Below, one piece after another: positions 8,346 to 15,044 of a stretch of 32,470 nucleotides of DNA (positions within the stretch are counted from its first letter, which is position 1; the number at the start of each line of letters is the position of its first letter). The stretch lies in assembly GCF_027620315.1 (NCBI RefSeq), contig NZ_JAPNNL010000076.1, forward strand, positions 1 through 32,470, written 5' to 3'. A program made the translations under genes and the position numbers. The notes under the pieces were generated by a model, which saw only the letters and a list, made by a program, of their open reading frames with translations, did not search any database and had not been told where the DNA came from. Source of the DNA: Nonomuraea corallina. GTDB taxonomy: Bacteria; Actinomycetota; Actinomycetes; Streptosporangiales; Streptosporangiaceae.

Positions 8346-9424
8346 GCCGCTTCCATCAGCAGGCTGGGGCGGAAGCCGTGCCACTGGTTGGCGGCGACCT
8401 TGACGAAGTGGGCCAGCGGCAGCCGCCACGTGTGCTGCTCGCTCAGCCCGCGGCGCAGCACGTACCCGAGCCCATGGGTGCGGTAGACGCGCGCCCCGGC
8501 TTCGGCCGCGGCCTTGAGGAACTCCCGGTCCACTGCCTCCGACAAAACAGGAAAACCCCCTATTTCCTGAAACTTTTCCCGAGAGAGCATGATCGTCCCC
8601 CCTGCCACGTGATCCGCGAACACCTCACTCGCGTACGCCGCCCCGCTCGCGAAGGTCGTCCGTCTGATCGTCAGATTGAGCGGCTCCAAATAGAGGAATT
8701 CACCTGTGACGCCCACCACGTCGGCCCCCGCGTAGGCGGCCGCCATGAGCAGGTCGGACAGGTGGTCCGGACCGTACCAGTCGTCGTCGTCCCACTTGGT
8801 GAGGTGGTCGCCGCCGGCCAGCGCGGCGGCCCGGTTGAGCACCTCACCGAACGGCACCCCGGCGTCCACCTCCACCCAGCTCACCGGCAGCGGGCAGTCC
8901 TCGACCGCCTCCCGCACCCGGTCGAACGCGACCCCGTGCAGCCCGAGCGCCACCTCGGCCCGCACCCCGCGCTGACGCGCCATCTGGCCCAGGGCCGAGG
9001 CCACGAACTCCGGCCGCTTGGTCGCCATCACCACGCTCACCAGCGGCTCGGCCGGGTGACGCGGCGCGGCCAGCCGGCGCAGGCGGATGCTGTGCTCCTC
9101 ACGCCGCAGGTCGGCCACGCACCGCGCGGTGCCGTCGGGCTCGTGCGCCAGCCAGGCGCGGTCGGTCACCAGCGCCGCGAGCTCCGCCGGCACCCAGGCG
9201 GGCGCCTGCGGGGCCGTCAGCGGGACCCCGGCGGCGGCCAGCCGCATCACGCCGTCGAGCGGGGCCTCCTGGCGGGGCCAGACGATCTCGAGCCCGCGCA
9301 GCGCCCGCAGCTCCGCCTCCGCAGGCTCCTCCGGCCCGTCCACGACCCATGCGCCGCCACGCCAGACGAGCCGGGCGAGCCCCTTCTCCGGCGTACGGGC
9401 GAAACCGCAGGGGGTGAGGGACAT
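8342..9424 (-). CDS. GT-A type glycosyltransferase
   Basis: 360 residues. The first ~120 residues are an unrecognised N-terminal domain. Then follow a GT-A core starting PLVSVVMATKRPE (about 127-139), the acidic motif WDDDDWYGPDHLSDL (211-225) in place of the usual DxD, and GGTIMLSREKFQEIGGF (275-291). It is first in a two-gene operon with the glycosyltransferase at 6717-8345 (4-bp overlap). CAGGAG precedes the ATG. The same fold and GxxYLSDL-type motif recur, degenerate, in the gene at 13130-14974. The stretch around 8540-8710 is visibly poorer in GC than the rest. Function beyond glycosyl transfer is not known. Confidence 0.85.
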   Translation of the reverse strand: MSLTPCGFARTPEKGLARLVWRGGAWVVDGPEEPAEAELRALRGLEIVWPRQEAPLDGVMRLAAAGVPLTAPQAPAWVPAELAALVTDRAWLAHEPDGTARCVADLRREEHSIRLRRLAAPRHPAEPLVSVVMATKRPEFVASALGQMARQRGVRAEVALGLHGVAFDRVREAVEDCPLPVSWVEVDAGVPFGEVLNRAAALAGGDHLTKWDDDDWYGPDHLSDLLMAAAYAGADVVGVTGEFLYLEPLNLTIRRTTFASGAAYASEVFADHVAGGTIMLSREKFQEIGGFPVLSEAVDREFLKAAAEAGARVYRTHGLGYVLRRGLSEQHTWRLPLAHFVKVAANQWHGFRPSLLMEAA

Positions 9425-9522
9425 CGATGCTGCTCCTGGGGACCGAGAACGCGAACGGCGCCTACCTTACGCCGCTTCTGACACGTACGTACTGATCCGG
9501 TGGCTTTCCCGGAAATCCTGCA

Positions 9523-9590
9523 GACAGGTCACAGCACACATTCAGCATTTCTTACGCATAGTGACCTGTCGGCGGTGAACGAAATCGTTC
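9523..9590. promoter_or_regulatory. Inverted repeats upstream of the glycosyltransferase operon
   Basis: GACAGGTCAC (9523-9532) and GTGACCTGTC (9561-9570) are exact 10-bp inverted repeats separated by 28 bp. Next to them GAACGA (9577-9582) and TCGTTC (9585-9590) form a compact dyad with a 2-bp spacer. Both lie between the hom stop and the start of the operon at 9424, where its promoter must be. They look more like operators than terminators. Confidence 0.45.
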
Positions 9591-9615
9591 TGTGATCAGC
9601 ATCCGCCGATCACAG
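9590..9615 (-). terminator. Hairpin after hom
   Basis: CTGTGATC (9590-9597) and GATCACAG (9608-9615) are exact inverted repeats with a 10-nt loop, starting 22 nt past the hom stop. It probably ends the lysA-hom transcript. No U tract. Confidence 0.5.
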
Positions 9616-9637
9616 GACGGAAACGACGCCTGTGCGG

Positions 9638-10927
9638 CTATTCGTCGCCCTCGACGCGCATGACGCTGGCGATGGCCCGGACGATGTCGAGCTCGCGCAG
9701 CCCCTCCATCGTGGCCGAGAGGGCCGCGTCGCTGGCGCGGTGGGTGACGATGACGAGCTGGGCGTCGTCGCCGTGCCCCTCCTGGCGCACCGTCTGGATG
9801 GACACGTCGTGCTTGGCGAACAGCTCCGCCACCCGGGCCAGGACACCCGGCTTGTCGGCGACGTCCAGGGCGACGTGGCAGCGCGTGACGGTCTCGCCCA
9901 TGGGATGCACCCGCAGCGACGCGTAGGTGGACTCCTCCGGGCCGCGGGCCCCGGCCAGGCGGTTGCGGCCGACGGCCACCAGGTCGCCGAGCACGGCCGA
10001 AGCCGTGGGGGCGCCGCCCGCGCCCTTGCCGTAGAACATGAGCTGCCCGGCGGACTCCGCTTCGACGAAGACCGCGTTGTAGGCCTCGCGCACCCCGGCC
10101 AGCGGATGGGACCTGGGGATCATGGCCGGGTGGACGCGGACGCCGATGGAGCGGCCGTCGTCGGAGCGGGCGCAGATGGCCAGCAGCTTGATGACGTAGC
10201 CCATGGCCTTGGCCGAGGCCACGTCGGTGGCGGTGATCTCGGTGATGCCCTCGCGGTGGACCTGGTCGGCGGTGACCCGGCTGTGGAAGGCCAGACCCGC
10301 CAGGATGGCGGCCTTGGCGGCGGCGTCGAAGCCCTCGACGTCGGCTGTGGGGTCGGCCTCCGCGTAGCCGAGGGTCTGGGCCTCCTCCAGCGCGTCGGTG
10401 AAGGACGCGCCGGTCGAGTCCATCTTGTCGAGGATGTAGTTGGTGGTGCCGTTGACGATGCCGAGGACGCGGTTGACGCGGTCGCCGGCCAGCGATTCGC
10501 GCAGCGGCCGCAGCAGCGGGATCGCGCCGGCCACGCTGGCCTCGAAGTAGAGGTCGCCGCTGCCGGACCTGGCGGCCTCGTACAGGCTCGCGCCGTCCTC
10601 GGCCAGCAGCGCCTTGTTGGCGGTGACGACCGACTTGCCGCGGTTGAGCGCGGCGGTGATGAGGGAGCGGGCGGGCTCGATGCCGCCGATCACCTCGACG
10701 ACGATGTCGACGTCGTCGCGGGTGACGAGCGACTCGGCGTCGGTGGTGAGCAGGCCGGGGTCGACCTCGACGTCGCGTTTGCGGCCGAGCCGGCGCACGG
10801 CGACGCCGGCCAGCTCCAGCGGAGCGCCGACGCGGGCGGCCAGGTCGTCGCGCTGCTCGTGCAGGAGCCGGATGACCTGGGAGCCGACCACGCCACAGCC
10901 CAGCAGGGCCACCTTCAACGGTTTCAC
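9638..10927 (-). CDS. hom: Homoserine dehydrogenase
   Basis: 429 residues, the usual length for the monofunctional enzyme with a C-terminal ACT domain. It reduces aspartate semialdehyde to homoserine, the branch to threonine and methionine. The NAD(P)-binding loop GCGVVG is at 10-15, VTANKAL with the catalytic lysine K105 at 101-107, and the ACT domain (from about HVALDVADKPGVLARV) at roughly 350-425, which normally mediates threonine feedback. The start is GTG at 10927, overlapping the lysA stop (GTGA) with AGGGGG just upstream, so it is coupled to lysA. The normal downstream neighbour thrC is displaced by glycosyltransferase genes. Confidence 0.96.
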   Translation of the reverse strand: MKPLKVALLGCGVVGSQVIRLLHEQRDDLAARVGAPLELAGVAVRRLGRKRDVEVDPGLLTTDAESLVTRDDVDIVVEVIGGIEPARSLITAALNRGKSVVTANKALLAEDGASLYEAARSGSGDLYFEASVAGAIPLLRPLRESLAGDRVNRVLGIVNGTTNYILDKMDSTGASFTDALEEAQTLGYAEADPTADVEGFDAAAKAAILAGLAFHSRVTADQVHREGITEITATDVASAKAMGYVIKLLAICARSDDGRSIGVRVHPAMIPRSHPLAGVREAYNAVFVEAESAGQLMFYGKGAGGAPTASAVLGDLVAVGRNRLAGARGPEESTYASLRVHPMGETVTRCHVALDVADKPGVLARVAELFAKHDVSIQTVRQEGHGDDAQLVIVTHRASDAALSATMEGLRELDIVRAIASVMRVEGDE

Positions 10928-12306
10928 AGCTGCCCCCTCAACAGGTCGTCTTCCGTCTCGCCCCGCACGATCACCCGGGACCGGCCGCCGGCGACGGCGA
11001 CCACGGCGGGCTTGGGCAGGTAGTTGTAGTTGTTGGCCAGCGAACGGCAGTAGGCGCCGGTGGCGGCGACCGCCACCAGGTCGCCCGGCACCAGGTCGGC
11101 GGGCAGGTAGCAGTCACGCACGATCATGTCGCCGCTCTCGCAGTGCTTGCCGACGACGCGGCTGAGCATCGGCCCGGCGTCGCTCTCGCGGCTGGCCAGC
11201 ACGACGGTGTACTCGGCGCCGTACAGGGCGGTGCGCACGTTGTCGCTCATGCCGCCGTCGATGCTCACGTACGTACGCAGCCCCTCGACGTCCTTGACCG
11301 TGCCGACCTCGTAGAGGGTGACGCCGCCGGGACCGACGATGGTGCGGCCCGGCTCGACGGTCAGGCGGGGCACCGGCAGCCCGGCGTCGAGGCAGACCTT
11401 GCGCACGATCTCGCGCAGGCTGTCGGCGACGCCCTTGATGTCGGGGGCCTCGTCGCCGTCGACGTAGGCGATGCCGTAGCCGCCGCCGAGGTCCAGCTCG
11501 GGCAGCACGACGCCGTGCTCGTCCTTGATCCGCACGAGCAGGGTGGCGAGGCGGCGGGCTGCCACCTCGAACCCGGCCGTGTCGACGATCTGGGAGCCGA
11601 TGTGGGAGTGGAGGCCGACCAGCTCCAGCGACGGCAGCTCCAGGATGCGCCGCACGGCCTCGGCCGCGGCGCCGGAGCTCAGCGACAGGCCGAACTTCTG
11701 GTCGTCGTGGGCGGTGGCGATGAACTCGTGGGTGTGCGCCTCGACGCCGGTGGTCACCCGGACCATGACCTTGGGCCGCTTGCCGAGCTCGGCGGCGAGG
11801 TAGCCGAGCCGGGCGATCTCGTCGTAGGAGTCGACGACGATGTGGCCGACGCCGGCCTCCAGGGACCGGGTCAGCTCGGCCGTGGACTTGTTGTTGCCGT
11901 GGAGGGTGATGCGCTCGGCGGGGAACCCGACGCTGAGCGCCACGGCCAGCTCGCCGCCGCTGGCCACGTCGAGGCCGAGGCCCTCGTCGTCGAGCCAGCG
12001 CACGATCTCCTTGCACAGGAAGGCCTTGCCGGCGTAGTGGACCTCGGACCCGGCGAAGGCGGTGGCGTAGTCGCGCATGCGCGAGCGCACGTCCTCCTCG
12101 TCGAGCACGTAGAGCGGGGTGCCGTACTCGCGGGCCAGGTCGCGGACGTCCATCCCGCCGATCGTGAGCGCGCCATCGACCCGGCCGGACGTTCGCGGCC
12201 AGATCGCGGGGTTGATCCAGTTGAGGTCGTCGGGCGCCAGCGGGGGGCGCTCGTGGGGGGGCGGCTCGGCGTGCCGGTCCCCGGCGGGGTGGGCGAATCG
12301 ACTCAC
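10924..12306 (-). CDS. lysA: Diaminopimelate decarboxylase
   Basis: PLP enzyme of fold type III that decarboxylates meso-diaminopimelate to lysine. 460 residues from GTG at 12306; the N-terminus MSRFAHPAGDRHAE matches the Streptomyces family start, so I prefer it to the ATG at 12354, which has no ribosome-binding site. PLP lysine is K94 in VHYAGKAF; the C-terminal CESGD motif of the dimer-shared active site is present. There is no Shine-Dalgarno, but TAGCCT sits 7 nt before the GTG, suggesting a leaderless mRNA. First gene of the coupled lysA-hom pair. Confidence 0.95.
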   Translation of the reverse strand: MSRFAHPAGDRHAEPPPHERPPLAPDDLNWINPAIWPRTSGRVDGALTIGGMDVRDLAREYGTPLYVLDEEDVRSRMRDYATAFAGSEVHYAGKAFLCKEIVRWLDDEGLGLDVASGGELAVALSVGFPAERITLHGNNKSTAELTRSLEAGVGHIVVDSYDEIARLGYLAAELGKRPKVMVRVTTGVEAHTHEFIATAHDDQKFGLSLSSGAAAEAVRRILELPSLELVGLHSHIGSQIVDTAGFEVAARRLATLLVRIKDEHGVVLPELDLGGGYGIAYVDGDEAPDIKGVADSLREIVRKVCLDAGLPVPRLTVEPGRTIVGPGGVTLYEVGTVKDVEGLRTYVSIDGGMSDNVRTALYGAEYTVVLASRESDAGPMLSRVVGKHCESGDMIVRDCYLPADLVPGDLVAVAATGAYCRSLANNYNYLPKPAVVAVAGGRSRVIVRGETEDDLLRGQL

Positions 12307-12313
12307 CCGATCG

Positions 12314-12319
12314 AGGCTA
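12314..12319 (-). promoter_or_regulatory. Candidate -10 for leaderless lysA
   Basis: TAGCCT on the minus strand ends 7 nt before the lysA GTG, placing the transcription start at or next to the initiation codon. It agrees with TANNNT; a -35 is not obvious. Confidence 0.45.
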
Positions 12320-12423
12320 TCGGAACGGCCCGTCTGCCCGTGCCCGGTGCCCATCTATCGAGACGCGAACGCCTGCCAGACGGCGAAGATTTTACGCTTT
12401 TTCGCCGTCAACGCGGATATTTC

Positions 12424-13044
12424 TCAGATCCGGTCCGGCCCGATCAGCACGCTCTCCACCGCGGCCGCCAGCCGCACCCGCGCGGCGTGCACCGGCTCAG
12501 GCGCCGCGTCGCCCATCGGCACGGCCGGGGCGCGCTCGTGCGCGTCATGGTAGGCCAGCGCGAGCCGCACCAGCCACGCCTCCCAGCCGGGGTCCCGGCT
12601 CGCCGCCCGTCCGGGCAGCTCGGCCAGCACCCGCAGGACTGCCCGGTCGTACGGGGACGACAGCAGCTCGGGCCGGCCATCGCCCGGCACGCCCAGCTCG
12701 CGCGCCCAGCGCCGCACGGCCGCCGCCCGCGCGTGCCCGTAGCGGACCACGAATCCCGGGTTCTCCCACGTACGGGGGAAGTCAGGCCAGCCGGGGTCGG
12801 CCAGGGCGGGAGGTTCGAGGTCGTCCAGGAGCGCGCCCGGGACCGCGACCACCACCCGCACGAACCCGCTGGGCAGCGCCTCGGCCCCGGTGACGCCGGG
12901 CAGCTCGCGCAGGCGGGCGGCCAGACGGGCGGCCGGCACGCCGCGCCGCAGCGCGGCCGCGGAGACGTAGACGGCCTCGCGCTCCCACGTGCCGTCGGGC
13001 GCCGGCGGCTCGCCGAGCACCTCCGCCAACCGCGCGGGCGTCAC
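12424..13044 (-). CDS. DALR anticodon-binding domain protein (ArgRS C-terminus-like)
   Basis: 206 residues. The segment TWENPGFVVRYGHAR corresponds to the NPA(Y)xVQYAHAR motif at the start of the DALR helical domain of class I arginyl-tRNA synthetases, and the C-terminal ~115 residues fit that all-alpha domain. The catalytic Rossmann domain with HIGH and KMSKS is absent, so it cannot charge tRNA by itself. In corynebacteria argS sits next to lysA; here the stand-alone domain holds that position, upstream of lysA. The start is GTG at 13044 with GGGAGG 4-5 nt away, a little close. It might bind tRNA or be a relic; role unknown. Confidence 0.85.
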   Translation of the reverse strand: MTPARLAEVLGEPPAPDGTWEREAVYVSAAALRRGVPAARLAARLRELPGVTGAEALPSGFVRVVVAVPGALLDDLEPPALADPGWPDFPRTWENPGFVVRYGHARAAAVRRWARELGVPGDGRPELLSSPYDRAVLRVLAELPGRAASRDPGWEAWLVRLALAYHDAHERAPAVPMGDAAPEPVHAARVRLAAAVESVLIGPDRI

Positions 13045-13055
13045 GGTCCCTCCCC

Positions 13056-13139
13056 GGTCGCCGATCCGGTCACCTGCCCGATCGCCGGCCCGATCACCGG
13101 CCCGGTCACTCGCGCGGTCGTGCGCACGGTCAGATCAGC
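13056..13139. repeat. Degenerate 12-bp tandem repeat
   Basis: Seven successive 12-bp units each begin GRTC; the best conserved are GATCGCCGGCCC (13080-13091) and GATCACCGGCCC (13092-13103). The array fills the gap between the DALR gene and the composite glycosyltransferase and runs into the last codons of the latter. Confidence 0.65.
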
Positions 13140-14974
13140 GCGTGCGGCTCGGCGGAGCCGTACTCCACCAGGTGGGCCGCGCCCAGCAGCCAGCGGTCCT
13201 CGTCGCGCATCCGCACGTAGCCGAACCGGTCGGCGGAGAACACCTTGATCCCGTCCTGGCGGCACCGGCGCATGAGCACCTCGTCCCAGCCGTCGGTGAG
13301 GTCGGCGAAGCCGAGCTCGCGCAGCGCGTTGCGGCGGGCGAGCAGGGTGGCCCCGGAGATCTCCGGCAGGTAGGAGTATTCGGCGTCGGGCTGCTTGAGC
13401 AGCGTGGCCTGCGGCTTGCGCAGGTGGGCGTAGAAGGCTCCCTTGCCGACGAGGTCGGCGGTCGTGAACAGGAACGCGCGCCGCAGGTCGGACAGGTAGT
13501 GGGAGCCGTAGACGTCACGCGGGTCCATGACCGCGACCAGGTCGGCCTCGCACAGGTCGAGCCCGCGTCCGAGCATGGCCCCCACCGTCAGGTCGGGGCG
13601 CAGCGGCCGGTGGATCACCTCGGCGTCGGGCATGACCTCGCGGGCGCGCGGCTCGGCCTGCGGCGGGCCGAAGACGACGAGCTGGGTCACCCCGCTCTGG
13701 CGGCCGACCTGGGCCAGGGCATGCTCCAGCAGCCGGGCGTCGGGGACCACCAGCAGGACGGAGGTGTCGAGGGTGGCCCGGACGCCGGGCAGGCCGACCT
13801 TGTCGAGCAGGTCGTCGATCCGCTCGCTCATGGTGCCGCTGTCGTAGGCGCGGCGCAGCGCGACGTGCGCGCGGCGGGTGTCGGGGTCCTGGCCGATCGG
13901 GGTGCCGCAGGCGGCGAGCTCGGCCAGCCGCCACATCGGCGTGCCGGGCGGGCAGTCGACGCCGGCCGGCCAGCGGTAGGAGGTGAGCACGTCGGGATAG
14001 GAAAGGTGCTCGGGGAGCAGCTGGTCGAGGGTCAGCACCCGGTCGATGCGGCCGCCGGACAGCGGGAGCGGGTTGTGGATCCGGGGCTGGATCCCGAACT
14101 GCAGGCGCGGCCAGCCCACGGTCAGGTCGGTGGTGAAGCGGTGCTCGAACAGCTCGGCGGCGGCGGCGTAGGCCGACACGTCGCCGTGGGTGTGCCAGAA
14201 GACGGTGCGGATGCCGCGCTCGGCGCACCAGGCCAGCAGCGCCCTGAGCCCCTCGCCCGGCTCGCCGCGCAGTTCCTCGGCCCACGGCCCGGTGGCGACG
14301 GACTCCACCACGAGCAGGTGGGGCACCTCCAGCGGCAGCACGCGGGCGAAGTCGCGCGGCGTGAACCCGGTGGTCTGCCGCCACTCGTAGCGCAGCAGCG
14401 CCTCGGCGTGCGGCTCGGCGATCACCGCGGCGGTGATGTGGGGGCGGGTGTTGGGGCCGGTCGGCACCCGGAACGGCTTGAGCTTGAAGGACTCGCCCGC
14501 GAGCGTGCGGGTCGAGGCGGTGGCCTGGAAGGCGGCGCCGGGCCGCTCGTCCTTCTGCCGGCCGGCGGCGACGGGCTTGCGCTTGGGGGCGATCGGCCGT
14601 TTGACCGGCTTGGTGGCGCCCTTGAGCTCCTTGGCCAGCCGTACGGGGTTGCTCTTGCCGGTCTTGATCGCGTCGCCGAGGCGGCTCCACCGCGCGACCT
14701 TGATCGACTTCAGCTTCCAGTTGGCCACCTCGGCCTGGTAGCGCTGCTCGGCCAGCTCCTTGCGGAGCTTGTCGGCGGCGGCGCGCTCGGCCTCCAGCGC
14801 CTCCTCGGCCGCGGCCAGCCGCTCGGCGAGCGCCTTGGCCTCCTCGGCGTGCCGCTCGGCCTCGGCCAGCCTGCCCTGCGCCGCGTCCAGCAGCCTGGCC
14901 AGCTCGGCCGCGTGCTCGGCCTGCGCGACCGCTTCCCGCAGCGCCTTGCGCGTGCTCTCCAGCTCCGTGGACAC
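13130..14974 (-). CDS. Composite protein: coiled coil, CgeB-like domain, GT-A-like domain
   Basis: 614 residues in three parts. Residues 1 to ~95 are a long Ala/Glu/Arg/Leu coiled coil. The middle (about 175-330) resembles CgeB/DUF3880-type glycosyltransferases: FWHTHGDVSAY, FEHRFTTD and FGIQPRIHNP match the FWNKEDP, FDHVFTTD and AQPRIHNP blocks of that family. The C-terminal ~230 residues resemble the GT-A domain of the gene at 8342-9424 (VYGSHYLSDLRRAF beside WYGPDHLSDL), but the acidic WDDDDW is replaced by MDPRD, so that half may be inactive or use another mechanism. The start is GTG at 14974 with GGAGG 5 nt upstream; a longer frame to 15055 would overlap the divergent neighbour. Cytosolic, acceptor unknown. 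Confidence 0.8.
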   Translation of the reverse strand: MSTELESTRKALREAVAQAEHAAELARLLDAAQGRLAEAERHAEEAKALAERLAAAEEALEAERAAADKLRKELAEQRYQAEVANWKLKSIKVARWSRLGDAIKTGKSNPVRLAKELKGATKPVKRPIAPKRKPVAAGRQKDERPGAAFQATASTRTLAGESFKLKPFRVPTGPNTRPHITAAVIAEPHAEALLRYEWRQTTGFTPRDFARVLPLEVPHLLVVESVATGPWAEELRGEPGEGLRALLAWCAERGIRTVFWHTHGDVSAYAAAAELFEHRFTTDLTVGWPRLQFGIQPRIHNPLPLSGGRIDRVLTLDQLLPEHLSYPDVLTSYRWPAGVDCPPGTPMWRLAELAACGTPIGQDPDTRRAHVALRRAYDSGTMSERIDDLLDKVGLPGVRATLDTSVLLVVPDARLLEHALAQVGRQSGVTQLVVFGPPQAEPRAREVMPDAEVIHRPLRPDLTVGAMLGRGLDLCEADLVAVMDPRDVYGSHYLSDLRRAFLFTTADLVGKGAFYAHLRKPQATLLKQPDAEYSYLPEISGATLLARRNALRELGFADLTDGWDEVLMRRCRQDGIKVFSADRFGYVRMRDEDRWLLGAAHLVEYGSAEPHALI

Positions 14975-15044
14975 CTGGACCTCCGTCTCGTAGCCCGGCA
15001 AAGGATACTCTTTTGCGGGAAGCGGCTCGAAGGGATGACATCCG

